DNA from: Duganella sp. BJB476
GTDB taxonomy: Bacteria; Pseudomonadota; Gammaproteobacteria; Burkholderiales; Burkholderiaceae_D
Reading direction: 5' to 3'
Assembly: GCF_003416895.1 (NCBI RefSeq)
Contig: NZ_QVIO01000001.1
Span: 1,612,001-1,676,000 of the forward strand
Length of the DNA stretch: 64,000 nt
Positions 53,160-64,000 of this stretch are shown here, in pieces (within the stretch, counting starts at the first letter, position 1; each line of letters opens with the position of its first letter). The notes below the pieces were generated by a model that saw nothing but the letters and a program-made list of their open reading frames with translations, had not been told where the DNA came from and did not search any database. The translations under genes were made by a program, and so were the position numbers.

Positions 53160-54338
53160 TTACACCACTTCGAACAGGCCCGCCGCTCCCTGGCCGCCAC
53201 CGATGCACATGGTGACGACCACATATTTAACGCCACGGCGCTTGCCTTCCAGCAGCGCATGGCCGGTCAGGCGCGCGCCCGACACGCCGTACGGGTGGCC
53301 GACGGCGATCGCGCCGCCGTTCACGTTGAGGCGATCCATCGGGATGCCCAGCGTGTCGGCGCAGTACAGCACCTGCACGGCAAAGGCTTCGTTCAATTCC
53401 CACAGGCCGATGTCCTCGACCTTCAGGCCGGCCTTCTTCAGCAGTTTTGGAATCGCGAACACCGGGCCGATGCCCATCTCGTCCGGTTCGCAACCGGCGA
53501 TGGCGAAGCCACGGAAGATGCCCAGCGGCGTCAAACCCTTGGCAGCCGCGGTCTGCGCGCTCATGACGATGGATATCGAGGCGCCGTCCGAGAACTGGCT
53601 GGCATTGCCGGCGCTGATGACGCCGCCCGGCACCGCGCTGCGGATTTTCGATACCGCTTCATAAGTCGTATCGGCGCGGATGCCCTCGTCGGCCGAGATC
53701 GTCACCTCGCGGGTCAGCAGCATGCCGCTGGCCTTGTCGGCCACGCCCATGATGGTGGTCATCGGCGCGATTTCGGCGTCGAAGCGGCCGGCGGCCTGGG
53801 CTGCGGCGGCGCGCTGCTGGCTCTGCACGCCGTATTCGTCCTGGCGCTCGCGGCTGATGTTGTAGCGCTTGGCCACGGTTTCCGCCGTCTGCAGCATCGG
53901 CCAGTAGATTTCCGGCTTGTGCTGCGACAGCCAGACTTCCTTGTACATGTGCATATTCATTTCCTGCTGCACGCAGGAGATCGATTCCACGCCGCCGGCG
54001 GCGTAGATGTCGCCTTCGCCGGCGATGATGCGCTGGGCGGCGGTGGCGATGGTCTGCAGGCCGGACGAGCAGAAACGGTTGATGGTCATGCCGGCGGTGG
54101 TCACCGGGCAGCCGCCGCGGATGGCGATCTGGCGCGCGATATTGCCGCCGGTGGCGCCCTCGGGGTTGGCGCAGCCGATCAGCACGTCTTCCACCTCGCC
54201 CGCTTCGATGCCGGCGCGGCCGATCGCCGCTTGCAGTGCATGGCCGCCCAGGGTGGCGCCATGCGTCATGTTGAACGCGCCTTTCCACGACTTGGCCAAA
54301 CCTGTACGGGCGGTTGAAACAATGACGGCGTCGATCAT
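53160..54338 (-). CDS. Acetyl-CoA C-acyltransferase (thiolase)
   Basis: 392 residues. Acylated cysteine in [15 protein letters not shown], His in [20 protein letters not shown] and the C-terminal Cys in [15 protein letters not shown]. It cleaves 3-ketoacyl-CoA with CoA in beta-oxidation. First gene of the six-gene operon. A candidate operator lies 55 bp upstream of its start, shared with the fadB-like gene elsewhere in the window. Confidence 0.94.
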   Translation of the reverse strand: MIDAVIVSTARTGLAKSWKGAFNMTHGATLGGHALQAAIGRAGIEAGEVEDVLIGCANPEGATGGNIARQIAIRGGCPVTTAGMTINRFCSSGLQTIATAAQRIIAGEGDIYAAGGVESISCVQQEMNMHMYKEVWLSQHKPEIYWPMLQTAETVAKRYNISRERQDEYGVQSQQRAAAAQAAGRFDAEIAPMTTIMGVADKASGMLLTREVTISADEGIRADTTYEAVSKIRSAVPGGVISAGNASQFSDGASISIVMSAQTAAAKGLTPLGIFRGFAIAGCEPDEMGIGPVFAIPKLLKKAGLKVEDIGLWELNEAFAVQVLYCADTLGIPMDRLNVNGGAIAVGHPYGVSGARLTGHALLEGKRRGVKYVVVTMCIGGGQGAAGLFEVV

Positions 54339-54392
54339 GAAAGTCTCCTATGAGTGGGTGTTTTTTAGTGAAACCAGAATAGCATATTTTAG

Positions 54393-54404
54393 TACGGTCG
54401 TTCG
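54393..54404. promoter_or_regulatory. Candidate fatty-acid regulator site upstream of the thiolase operon
   Basis: TACGGTCGTTCG, centred on the near-palindrome ACGGTCGT, lies 55 bp upstream of the thiolase ATG. The same octamer lies 57 bp upstream of the fadB-like gene at 61700. TetR-type fatty-acid regulators of betaproteobacteria are known to bind short ACG-N2-CGT palindromes; the exact protein is not in the window. Confidence 0.5.
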
Positions 54405-54536
54405 CAAATTATTTATGTAAGTTTCGCGTAAGTTTGGAGCAAGCTTTGCGTAAGGTTCACGGTACACACTGCGCTCAAGCTGACGAAAATGTAACTATCT
54501 CGGCTGGGGAAATCCAAAAAATTACAGGAGACAATA
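54405..54536 (+). repeat. Direct repeats GTAAGTTT / GCGTAAGKTT in the divergent promoter region
   Basis: Near-copies of GCGTAAGTTT occur at about 54417, 54427 and 54450 (GCGTAAGGTT) between the thiolase and transporter genes. They may be regulator sites for the transporter. Significance uncertain. Confidence 0.3.
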
Positions 54537-56234
54537 ATGACGACATCATCAGGCACTGCCGATCCGCGCAACCTGCCCAAGTCCACGGCCATCACGCCGG
54601 AAGAACGCAAGGTGATCTTTGCTTCCTCGCTGGGGACGGTTTTCGAATGGTACGATTTCTATCTGTACGGTTCGCTCGCTCCTATCATCGCCAAGCAGTT
54701 CTTCATCGGCGAACCGACCACCACCTTCATTTTCGCACTGCTGGCGTTTGCCGCCGGTTTCATTGTGCGTCCGTTCGGCGCGCTGGTGTTCGGCCGTCTC
54801 GGCGACATGATCGGCCGTAAATATACCTTCCTGATCACCATCCTGATCATGGGCGCCTCCACCTTCATTGTCGGCCTCTTGCCCGGATACGCTGCGATAG
54901 GCATCGCGGCGCCCATCATCCTGGTCTCGCTGCGCATTCTGCAGGGCCTGGCGCTGGGCGGCGAGTACGGCGGCGCGGCCACCTACGTGGCCGAGCATGC
55001 GCCGCACGGCAAGCGCGGCTCGTTCACCTCGTGGATCCAGACCACCGCGACGCTGGGCCTGTTCCTGTCGCTGCTGGTGATTCTGGGTACCCGCACCGCC
55101 GTCGGCGAGGAAGAGTTCGCCGCTTGGGGCTGGCGCGTGCCGTTCCTGGTATCGGTGCTGCTGCTGGGTGTTTCGGTGTGGATCCGCCTGTCGATGAATG
55201 AGTCGCCGGCCTTCGCCAAGATGAAAGCCGAAGGCAAGACCTCGAAAGCACCGCTGAGCGAAGCCTTCGGCCAGTGGCGCAACCTGAAAGTCGTGATCCT
55301 GGCGCTGCTGGGCCTGACCATGGGCCAGGCGGTGGTGTGGTACACCGGCCAGTTCTACGCGCTGTTCTTCATGACCCAGGTGCTGAAGATCGACGGCGCC
55401 AGCGCCAACATCATGACCGCCCTGTCGCTGGCACTGGCGACGCCGTTCTTCATCTTCTTCGGCATCCTGTCGGACAAGATCGGCCGCAAGTGGATTATCC
55501 TGGGCGGCTGCGTGCTGGCCGCGGCGACCTACTTCCCGCTGTTCGGCGCGCTGACCCACTACGGCAATCCGGCGCTGGAAACAGCACTGAAGAACTCGCC
55601 TGTGGTGGTGGTCGCCGATCCGGCATCGTGCCACTTCCTGTTCAACCCGACAGCGACCAAGAAATTCCCTTCGTCGTGCGACATCGCCGCCGGCATGCTG
55701 TCCAACGCCTCGGTGAACTACACCACGCAAGAGGCGCCGTCCGGCAGCGTCGCCAAGATCAAGGTGGGCGACAAGGAAATCACTTCCTTCAACGCCACCA
55801 TGACGGTTGACGGTCTGAACTTCGACAAGGCCAGCAAGGATGCCGAAGCCGCGCTGAAGAAGGAAGTCGGCGGAGCCATCAAGGCGGCAGGCTATCCCGC
55901 CAAGGCTGACGACACGCAGATCAACAAGCCGATGGTGGTGGCGGTGCTGTTCATCCTGGTGCTGTATGTGACCATGGTGTACGGCCCGATCGCCGCCATG
56001 CTGGTGGAGATGTTCCCTACCCGCATCCGCTACACCTCGATGTCCCTGCCTTACCACATCGGTAACGGCTGGTTCGGCGGCCTGCTGCCGACCATCTCGT
56101 TCGCGCTGGTGGCGTTCAAGGGCGACATCTACTACGGCCTGTGGTATCCGATCATCGTCGCCCTGATCACGGCTGTGATCGGCGCGCTGTTCGTCGGTGA
56201 AACCAAGGACAACAACATCTACGCCAACGACTAA
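54537..56234 (+). CDS. MHS-type major-facilitator transporter with a large insert loop
   Basis: 565 residues, longer than the about 440 of ProP/ShiA. N-terminus KVIFASSLGTVFEWYDFYLYG and loop GRLGDMIGRKYTFL are the metabolite:H+ symporter (MHS) marks; RILQGLALGGEYGGAATYVA follows. Between two helices, residues about 337-463 form a hydrophilic loop with two Cys (about 364 and 380), probably periplasmic. Divergent from the fatty-acid operon, so it may import a carboxylate used by it (inference). Ends in a strong terminator. Confidence 0.88.
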   Translation: MTTSSGTADPRNLPKSTAITPEERKVIFASSLGTVFEWYDFYLYGSLAPIIAKQFFIGEPTTTFIFALLAFAAGFIVRPFGALVFGRLGDMIGRKYTFLITILIMGASTFIVGLLPGYAAIGIAAPIILVSLRILQGLALGGEYGGAATYVAEHAPHGKRGSFTSWIQTTATLGLFLSLLVILGTRTAVGEEEFAAWGWRVPFLVSVLLLGVSVWIRLSMNESPAFAKMKAEGKTSKAPLSEAFGQWRNLKVVILALLGLTMGQAVVWYTGQFYALFFMTQVLKIDGASANIMTALSLALATPFFIFFGILSDKIGRKWIILGGCVLAAATYFPLFGALTHYGNPALETALKNSPVVVVADPASCHFLFNPTATKKFPSSCDIAAGMLSNASVNYTTQEAPSGSVAKIKVGDKEITSFNATMTVDGLNFDKASKDAEAALKKEVGGAIKAAGYPAKADDTQINKPMVVAVLFILVLYVTMVYGPIAAMLVEMFPTRIRYTSMSLPYHIGNGWFGGLLPTISFALVAFKGDIYYGLWYPIIVALITAVIGALFVGETKDNNIYAND

Positions 56235-56252
56235 GCCGCTACGCTTAGCCCG

Positions 56253-56285
56253 AAATAGCCGCCAGCGATGGCGGCTATTTTTTTT
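56253..56285 (+). terminator. Strong terminator after the MHS transporter
   Basis: Stem AAATAGCCGCC / GGCGGCTATTT with loop AGCGAT, followed by a run of eight T. Begins 18 bp after the stop. Confidence 0.93.
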
Positions 56286-56375
56286 ACGTCGCCAGAAAAC
56301 TTTGTCCTACAGTCATTAAATTATTGATAAACTTAAGCTTTTAATACCGCGCCACAATTCACAGCTAGGGACGTC

Positions 56376-58244
56376 ATGCCATATATCAAGATCGAAAACG
56401 GAGTCATGCAGGAGTACAACAATGACGGACTCAACACCGGACCTGTTGCCACTATCGGCTTGAATGCATACAGCTACCTTGAGCGACGGGCCTGGTCGGC
56501 GACGAGCAAAGGCGTAACTGGACCGAGCAATCCCGACTACCCTGAAGACTTCGTCTTTCTTCAGTCGAAAGGCATTAAATACCTGCAGGTAATGATTGCG
56601 CCATTTTCAGGCCTGGGCAGTAGTTTGGCCTGGGGTCCCGTGGTGGGCCAGCCCAGCTTCAACGGCAATTCCGTCAGCGACCTCAAAATCAATCAATCCT
56701 ATTGGGATGCCGTCCAGAACTTCCTCGATGCCGCCAAGGCGCACAACATCGGCATCATCGCCTGCCCGTTCTGGAACATCCTGGCCATTCCCCAATTGGT
56801 CGGCGAGGACAAAAGCGCATTGCTGCAAAGCGATTCCAAATCCAGAAACTACCTGCGCGCTTTTGCCGCGGCCTTCGTCGCCAGGTACAAAGACCATACG
56901 GGTATCGCCGCCTGGATGGCGGGCCAGGAAATCACACTGAACACGGGCCTGGACTACAACACGGCGCCAGCTGTGCTGAAGGAAATTGCTGAAGCCATAC
57001 GGGGGCAGGACGTACTGCAGCGCATGATCTCCTCCGGCAATGAGGCGCGGCCGCACTTCGATCCACGGAAATATACGATCGACGAACATGTCGAGATCGT
57101 CCGCGCGATGAATCCAAGCCCGATCGATACGCTCTGCGAAAACCTGTTCCTCAATAGCGAGTACTTCAGCAGTGGCGTAGCGCCGGTATCCGGCCAGAAC
57201 AGTGCATTGCGGGCGGATTTCACTTCTTGCTCGTTGCCTTACCTGAAGGTGATGCAAAAACTGGCCAGCGATTTGGGCAAGCCATATTATGTGGGCAGCT
57301 TCGGCATGACCACAAATGACGAAGCGGCGCTGCAGGACACCACGCAGCACAATCTGTCGACTTTGCTGCAAAACTTCTATCGCACCGGCGTGCAGCTTGC
57401 GTGCTATTGGGTATGGAACAGCGGCAGCGTGTCGGATTTGAAGCCGTGGAATGTGCTGGTCACCGATGCCGGCGACAACAACCTGCGTGCGGACGTATTC
57501 GCGGCCATCACCGCCGTGCTCGACCGCTCACGGGTAGCGCCGCCAGACGCCCTGGTCAACCGTAAATTGAACAGCATTTTCTTTGCCAGTTCGGCCACGT
57601 TCACCAATACCTCGTCACAGTGGTGCTACTTCACCATCGCACCCAAAGCGGCGCTCTGTCCGTCGACAAATTTTTCCATCTCTTTCAGCATCAATCAGAG
57701 CGCCACGTCACTGGCGACCGAAGGCCCCCTCATCCGCCGGGTCTCGGGCGCGGTCAACGCCGATGCACGCGGCTGGGTCATCTATAAAAACGGACTCTCC
57801 GTCGACGCCAACGCCTTCATACAGTTATTTGACGGGAAATCGGTGGGCATCGACGCCGGTAATAAAGGTCGAACAGATGTCCTCGATACCTGGACGCGCA
57901 TCACTTTCACTGTGGACGCCAATTCGCGCATTGCGCTCTATGTCAACGACTTCCTGATGGGATATACGCAGCCTGCGCTTCCATGGTCCAATGTCGACGG
58001 TCTGGGCGCCATTCAGATCGGGCGAACGAGCCTGACTTCGAACGGGGCTATCGTAAGCTGGAAAGTCTCAGACATCGTTTTGTATGACCGCGTGCTGTCC
58101 CCGCAGGAAGTCTTCGACTACGGGGTGAGCGGACAGGTAGTCAATGCTGCGGGGCGGTGGCGCCTGAACGGCGACTTCAAGGATGTCATTAATGCTAACG
58201 ACGGGACTTTCGCGCCGGACAGGAACCTGATTTCCTTCAGCTAA
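56376..58244 (+). CDS. Glycoside-hydrolase-like TIM-barrel protein with C-terminal LamG-type domain
   Basis: 622 residues, no signal peptide. Residues about 20-395 look like a GH5/GH-A-clan barrel (AYSYLERRAWSAT, FLQSKGIKYLQVMIAPFSGL, YWDAVQNFLDAAKAHNIGII, WMAGQEITLNTG with a possible acid/base Glu, PYYVGSFGMT, CYWVWNSG). Residues about 405-610 form a concanavalin-like LamG sandwich (FSISFSINQSATS, TRITFTVDANSRIALYVNDF, IGRTSLTSNGAIVSWKVSDI). A carbohydrate-active enzyme is likely, the substrate unknown. AT-richer than neighbours in its leader; single gene. Confidence 0.65.
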   Translation: MPYIKIENGVMQEYNNDGLNTGPVATIGLNAYSYLERRAWSATSKGVTGPSNPDYPEDFVFLQSKGIKYLQVMIAPFSGLGSSLAWGPVVGQPSFNGNSVSDLKINQSYWDAVQNFLDAAKAHNIGIIACPFWNILAIPQLVGEDKSALLQSDSKSRNYLRAFAAAFVARYKDHTGIAAWMAGQEITLNTGLDYNTAPAVLKEIAEAIRGQDVLQRMISSGNEARPHFDPRKYTIDEHVEIVRAMNPSPIDTLCENLFLNSEYFSSGVAPVSGQNSALRADFTSCSLPYLKVMQKLASDLGKPYYVGSFGMTTNDEAALQDTTQHNLSTLLQNFYRTGVQLACYWVWNSGSVSDLKPWNVLVTDAGDNNLRADVFAAITAVLDRSRVAPPDALVNRKLNSIFFASSATFTNTSSQWCYFTIAPKAALCPSTNFSISFSINQSATSLATEGPLIRRVSGAVNADARGWVIYKNGLSVDANAFIQLFDGKSVGIDAGNKGRTDVLDTWTRITFTVDANSRIALYVNDFLMGYTQPALPWSNVDGLGAIQIGRTSLTSNGAIVSWKVSDIVLYDRVLSPQEVFDYGVSGQVVNAAGRWRLNGDFKDVINANDGTFAPDRNLISFS

Positions 58245-58264
58245 ATCCGGCAAAACTGACGGAC

Positions 58265-58286
58265 GACATGCAGCTTGCTGCATGTC
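58265..58286. terminator. Bidirectional hairpin between convergent genes
   Basis: GACATGCAGC-TT-GCTGCATGTC is a perfect 10-bp inverted repeat located between the stops of the LamG protein and the Tat-leader gene. No T-run follows on either strand, so termination by it is uncertain. Confidence 0.5.
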
Positions 58287-58292
58287 GCGCCG

Positions 58293-58562
58293 TTACGCAG
58301 CCCCGGTCAGTTTCAGGAAATGAGCGAAATTCTCGGGTGAAGAAAAGAACTGCTCGACCGGAACAGACTGACCGCTGCGCACCAGTGCGCTCAAGTCCTG
58401 CGCAGGCGTGCCCTGGTTAATCGCCTGGTCCGACGCCAAGAGCGATTTCGCGTGCCTCGACGCAATCAGGCCGCAGCTAGCAGTCGCTACGGCGAACGCC
58501 GCGCCTTGCATGAGAAGACGGCGTCGCTGCTGTGCAGACGGCGACAGATTGGCTGGTTTCAT
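58293..58562 (-). CDS. Small protein with Tat signal peptide
   Basis: 89 residues. Twin-arginine leader SAQQRRRLLMQGAAFAVATA with RRRLL and a hydrophobic h-region. The mature part is only about 50 residues (LSALVRSGQSVPVEQFFSSP...). Such short Tat proteins can be small subunits of membrane-bound flavin dehydrogenases, but no large subunit is nearby. No family firmly recognised. Confidence 0.55.
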   Translation of the reverse strand: MKPANLSPSAQQRRRLLMQGAAFAVATASCGLIASRHAKSLLASDQAINQGTPAQDLSALVRSGQSVPVEQFFSSPENFAHFLKLTGAA

Positions 58563-58670
58563 ATCTACCCTCGGTGGATGTCAAAATGAGAACGTATCAC
58601 AACAATGCAATTATTGCAATTGCGCCTGGTGGAATTTAGCGCGCGATATAGCTTGGTCGTTAATCCGAGC

Positions 58671-58697
58671 AAAAAAAGGCCGCCATGAAAGGCGGCC
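58671..58697 (-). terminator. Terminator after the second PEP-CTERM gene
   Basis: On the minus strand: GGCCGCC-TTTCAT-GGCGGCC followed by seven T, 29 bp after the PEP-CTERM stop. Confidence 0.9.
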
Positions 58698-58725
58698 GAA
58701 GCGCTTAAACGGGAAAGCGGCAATT

Positions 58726-59376
58726 TTATCGAACTTGTATACGACGGCGAGCGACCACGCCCAACAGGAGAGCCCCTGTCAACAACATGGCGCAGCTCGA
58801 TGGTTCAGGGACGGCGGCAACATTGGAGGACAAGAACTCGACGCGCAGGCCGGTCGGATTGCCGCCGTTTAGCGCCCAGTTGCCGACGACGAATTGCATG
58901 GTGTTGACGCCGGACTGGAAACCGCTGCCGGCGCCAAAGGCGGTCCAGCCGGTGAAGCCGGCGCCGCTGGCGATGACCTGGTTGTTCAGCTTGACCACGG
59001 CGTCGTTGTCGGCGGCGAAGCGGCCGCTGAAGGCCGCAGTGCTGGCGTTATAGCCGGTCAGGTCGAACGACAGCGTGTAGGTATAAGTGCCGGCACTGTA
59101 GGCGTCAAAGCTCTGGCCTTGCGTCGCGGTTGGCGTAATCCATTTCGATACGCCGTCATTGGCCAGCCATGGGCTGATCGGCCAGACATTGTCGAGCGTG
59201 ATCACCGGCGTGGTGTTGCCGATGACGGTATCGCTGCTGGCTGCGTTCAAGGTGTAGTGCGTGTCGCCGCTGCCGTTCGCACCGGTGCCGGTGTTGAACA
59301 GGCCATTGATGCTGGCTGCGTGTGCGGAGGAAATTGCTGCGAATGCCACTGCTGCGGCAATGATGGTGCGTTTCAT
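58726..59376 (-). CDS. PEP-CTERM exosortase-sorted protein
   Basis: 216 residues. Signal peptide (RTIIAAAVAFAAISSAHAAS), a beta-sandwich-like body (VITLDNVWPISPWLANDGVS, TYTYTLSFDLTGYNASTAAF, SGRFAADNDAVVKLNNQVIA) and the sorting tail VPEPSSCAMLLTGALLLGVV then ARRRIQVR. The central part resembles a carbohydrate-binding-like fold. Surface or secreted protein; anchoring exosortase must be elsewhere. Confidence 0.87.
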   Translation of the reverse strand: MKRTIIAAAVAFAAISSAHAASINGLFNTGTGANGSGDTHYTLNAASSDTVIGNTTPVITLDNVWPISPWLANDGVSKWITPTATQGQSFDAYSAGTYTYTLSFDLTGYNASTAAFSGRFAADNDAVVKLNNQVIASGAGFTGWTAFGAGSGFQSGVNTMQFVVGNWALNGGNPTGLRVEFLSSNVAAVPEPSSCAMLLTGALLLGVVARRRIQVR

Positions 59377-59554
59377 GAAGGCCTCTAAAATTTAAGTTTG
59401 GGTTGTAACGTGTACTTCACGCTGCGACTCGAACCGTTTTTTAGGGCTTCGAAGATGGTTTGCTGCTTTGAAGGAAGTATAGCAACAATTGGAGAGAAAT
59501 GCTCACATGCAACGGAAATTTTTTGTGCATGTGAGCTTTTTCAGACAACGTGTA

Positions 59555-61642
<2,088 letters not shown>

Positions 61643-61697
61643 GTCTCTTCCTTATGTTTTAGTGGGAACCTCAGCCCACTCACTATACCGCATAAAA

Positions 61698-61710
61698 GAA
61701 CGGTCGTATT
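61698..61710. promoter_or_regulatory. Candidate fatty-acid regulator site upstream of the fadB-like gene
   Basis: GAACGGTCGTATT, with the core ACGGTCGT 57 bp before the ATG. Same octamer, orientation on the plus strand and near-identical distance as the site of the thiolase operon. Confidence 0.5.
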
Positions 61711-62007
61711 ATTTTTTTTATTGACCTCACAACATGGTACAGGATGGCCCGGCGGGCAGCCAAGCAAACTTGCCGTTTTTGCCAGCGCTTTTGATTGCCG
61801 AGAAAATACTTTTTAAATATGCGAAATTCTCGCCATAGGATATCCCTATGTTAATTCCACGTGGAAAATTAAATACACGTGCATCAAAAAATTAAAATAG
61901 GTTCTTGTTTTGGCTCAAATTCGGATTAATAATAAGTTCAGCTGAATCCACCAGTACCTCAAATATTTCACGCCTATTAATTCTCTCCAAATATAACAGG
62001 ACTCTAT
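61711..62007. other. AT-rich leader between fadB-like and chemoreceptor genes
   Basis: About 300 bp without a gene. Contains a T-run, TTCCACGTGGAA-like symmetry near 61855 and an AT-rich stretch before the chemoreceptor start. I see no clear sigma-28 promoter. Confidence 0.4.
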
Positions 62008-63705
62008 ATGGACGCGCATAGCCAGGTAATCAAATCACAAGATCTTGATATTCAAGCTATTAATACGGCGCTGAACCGGGTACAGGCGCTGATCGAGTTC
62101 GACCTCGACGGCACCATCCTGCACGCCAACGAAAACTTCCTGAAAACGGTCGACTACACGCTGGAGGAAGTCCAGGGCAAGCACCACTCGATCTTCTGCG
62201 ATCCCGAGTACGCCAAGACCCCGGAATACAAGGACTTGTGGGCCCGCCTGGGGCGCGGCGAATACGACCGCGGCGACTACAAGCGCATGGCCAAGGGCGG
62301 CCGCGAAGTGTGGATCAATGCCTCCTACAACCCGATCATCGATGCCGACGGCAAGGCCTACAAGGTGATCAAGTTCGCCACTGTCATCACCGACAGCAAG
62401 ATCAAGAGCGCCGAGTACGAAAGCAAGGTCGCCGCCATCTCCAAGGCCCAGGCGGTGATTGAGTTCGACATGAGCGGCCATGTATTGAATGCCAATGAAA
62501 ATTTCCTCAATACCATGGGTTATGTCCTGGACGATATTAAGGGCGAACACCACCGCATGTTCTGCGAAACCGAATATGCGAATAGTTCGGAATACAAGAG
62601 ATTCTGGCAAAAGCTGAATCGTGGCGAGTTCGATAGCGGTCGCTATAAACGAATTGGCAATAATGGTAAAACCATATGGATACAGGCGACTTATAATCCT
62701 GTGCTGGACCTGAATGGCAAGCCGTATAAAGTGGTGAAGTTCGCCAGCGATATCACCGACCAGGTCAACCTGGAGAATTCGGTGGCGGCCAAGGCCGAAT
62801 CGGACGGCGCCAAGATCAAGCGCCTGCTGGACTCGGTGGGTCGCGCCGCCTCCGGCGACCTGACCAGCAAGATCGTCATCGACGGCGACGAACCGCTGGA
62901 CCACCTGGCCGAAGGCATCAGCAAGATGATCACCGACCTGCGCAAGGTCATCAGCGACGTGGTGGCCTCGGCCAACGGCCTGGCGGACGCCTCGACCACC
63001 ATCGCCGAGCGCTCCAACGGCGTGGCCGTGGGCACCCAGGCGCTGGGCGCCACCGTGGAGGAAATGAACGCCTCCATCGACGGCCTGACCAATTCCATCA
63101 ACACCATCGCCCAGAACACCAACGACGCCGACACCCTGGCCAAGGCCACCCAGCAGGAAGCCCAGGCCGGCGCCAAGGCCGTGGCCAAGTCGATCGAGGC
63201 GATGGACCTGATCAACCGCTCGTCGGAAGACATCGGCGAGATCGTCAAGGTGATCAGCGAGATCGCCAACCAGACCAATATGCTGGCCTTCAACGCCGCC
63301 ATCGAAGCGGCCCGCGCCGGCGAGCACGGCCTGGGCTTCTCGGTGGTCGCCGACGAGGTGCGCAAGCTGGCCGAGCGCTCGTCGCAGGCCACCAAGGAAA
63401 TTTCCAAGCTGATCAACGAGTCGGTCAAGCGGGTCTCGGCCGGCAGCGAGATTTCGCGCCAGGCCAGCGACGCCTTCGACAAGATCGTCGCCGGCGTGGC
63501 CAAGACCACGGTGGCGATCTCCGACATCTCCAGCGCCACCAACGAGCAGCTGCTGACGGCGCGCGAAGTGAGTACGGCGGTGCAGTACATCGCCGAGGAG
63601 GCCGAGAAATCGGCCGCCGCCTGCGACAGCATCGCCCGCTCAACGGAAGGCTTGAACCAGCGCGCCGGCGATTTGAACAAGACCGTGGCCGGCTTCGTGG
63701 TGTAG
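62008..63705 (+). CDS. Soluble PAS-PAS methyl-accepting chemotaxis protein
   Basis: 565 residues with no membrane segment, so a cytosolic receptor. Two PAS domains (about 20-135 and 140-257) share motifs: [20 protein letters not shown] and [20 protein letters not shown], each followed by GxHHxMFC-type and RGExxxGxYKR parts. The signalling domain (about 300-565) contains the tip [20 protein letters not shown] and [23 protein letters not shown] domains of this Aer2-like kind can bind heme or flavin and may sense oxygen or redox. A cheR gene follows by 2 bp. Confidence 0.93.
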   Translation: MDAHSQVIKSQDLDIQAINTALNRVQALIEFDLDGTILHANENFLKTVDYTLEEVQGKHHSIFCDPEYAKTPEYKDLWARLGRGEYDRGDYKRMAKGGREVWINASYNPIIDADGKAYKVIKFATVITDSKIKSAEYESKVAAISKAQAVIEFDMSGHVLNANENFLNTMGYVLDDIKGEHHRMFCETEYANSSEYKRFWQKLNRGEFDSGRYKRIGNNGKTIWIQATYNPVLDLNGKPYKVVKFASDITDQVNLENSVAAKAESDGAKIKRLLDSVGRAASGDLTSKIVIDGDEPLDHLAEGISKMITDLRKVISDVVASANGLADASTTIAERSNGVAVGTQALGATVEEMNASIDGLTNSINTIAQNTNDADTLAKATQQEAQAGAKAVAKSIEAMDLINRSSEDIGEIVKVISEIANQTNMLAFNAAIEAARAGEHGLGFSVVADEVRKLAERSSQATKEISKLINESVKRVSAGSEISRQASDAFDKIVAGVAKTTVAISDISSATNEQLLTAREVSTAVQYIAEEAEKSAAACDSIARSTEGLNQRAGDLNKTVAGFVV

Positions 63706-63707
63706 GC

Positions 63708-64000
63708 GTGAGCATCGGCGCGGGACTCCCTCCGGCAACGCTGACCGCGCTCATCGCGCTGGTGCGCAAGCACACCGGCATCGCGATGACCGAGCGCAAA
63801 AGCATCTTGCTGGAACGGCGCCTGCGCCCGCGCATGCAGGCGCTGGAGATCGTCAGCTACCAGGCCTACCTGGACAAGGTGGAGCAGGACCGGGGCGAGA
63901 TTCCGCACTTTATCGACCTGGTCACCACCAACGACACGCTGTTCTTCCGCACGCAGCAGGTGTGGGACTACGTCGAGCAGGAGTTCCTGCCCGCGTGGTG
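63708..64000 (+). CDS. cheR: CheR chemotaxis methyltransferase (N-terminal part)
   Basis: 97 residues visible, cut by the window edge. GTG start 2 bp after the chemoreceptor stop. The CheR N-terminal helical domain is seen (ALIALVRKHTGIAMTERKSI, LLERRLRPRMQALEIVSYQA) and the beginning of the catalytic part (DLVTTNDTLFFRTQQVWDYV). It methylates glutamates of chemoreceptors using SAM. The adjacency to the PAS receptor suggests a dedicated adaptation enzyme or a chemosensory operon continuing to the right. Confidence 0.9.
   Translation, partial: MSIGAGLPPATLTALIALVRKHTGIAMTERKSILLERRLRPRMQALEIVSYQAYLDKVEQDRGEIPHFIDLVTTNDTLFFRTQQVWDYVEQEFLPAW

Noticed and set aside
51351..54317. Plus-strand open frame of 988 codons opposite the acyl-CoA dehydrogenase and thiolase genes
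   Set aside because: Runs across two clear enzymes and their intergenic gap; composition is that of an antisense shadow.
58265..58286. Hairpin as a protein-binding operator
   Set aside because: It lies between two stop codons of convergent genes, where a terminator or mRNA-end structure is the simpler reading.

Overview
The window looks like chromosomal DNA of a high-G+C betaproteobacterium, most likely Oxalobacteraceae (Massilia/Duganella/Janthinobacterium type). This is an inference from gene content: two large TonB-dependent receptors, two PEP-CTERM proteins, the mltG-tmk-holB-pilZ order, YgfZ followed by a DUF4936 gene, a second EF-G gene, and a PAS-type chemoreceptor followed by cheR. 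No RNA genes and no CRISPR array were seen.

Layout. 1-6.3 kb: end of a DUF2135/TPR protein, an ECF sigma/anti-sigma pair, a membrane-anchored serine hydrolase and a DUF2799 lipoprotein with six repeats. 6.4-13.5 kb: a PmrA/QseB-type two-component system, divergent from a TonB receptor followed by two NagX-like membrane acyltransferases; four half-sites at exact 11-bp spacing lie between them. 13.5-21.1 kb: PEP-CTERM protein, fatty-acid hydroxylase, a collapsed M48 peptidase pseudogene, EF-G, phospholipase A, an ArsR/SRPBCC pair and a GST. 21.1-32.1 kb: a PRMT-like methyltransferase, ankyrin protein, and the housekeeping set tatD, pilZ, holB, tmk, mltG, then ygfZ, DUF4936, NRDE and a solute-binding protein. 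32.2-35.1 kb: second TonB receptor.

35.1-44.25 kb is an island that is visibly poorer in G+C. It holds about 17 short genes, nearly all on the minus strand: small membrane proteins, a lipoprotein, DUF5071, DUF1737, a PH-like STM3941 protein and an LRR fragment. Most are followed closely after the stop codon by a degenerate element with the sense core CGGCCA-N3-RC-N-GRC. The island also carries a deleted IS21-family element, truncated genes and stop-interrupted remnants. This array is the strongest candidate for something undescribed.

44.2-64 kb returns to ordinary chromosome: SRPBCC and GNAT proteins, a LysR/tartrate-malate dehydrogenase pair, and a six-gene acyl-CoA catabolic operon (thiolase, acyl-CoA dehydrogenase, Dabb, SDR, zinc-free MDR, SDR) divergent from an MHS-type transporter. 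A glycosidase-like LamG protein, a Tat-leader peptide, a PEP-CTERM protein, a FadB-like bifunctional enzyme and the start of a chemotaxis operon follow. The thiolase operon and the fadB-like gene share an ACGGTCGT-centred site about 55 bp upstream of each start, which suggests one fatty-acid regulon.
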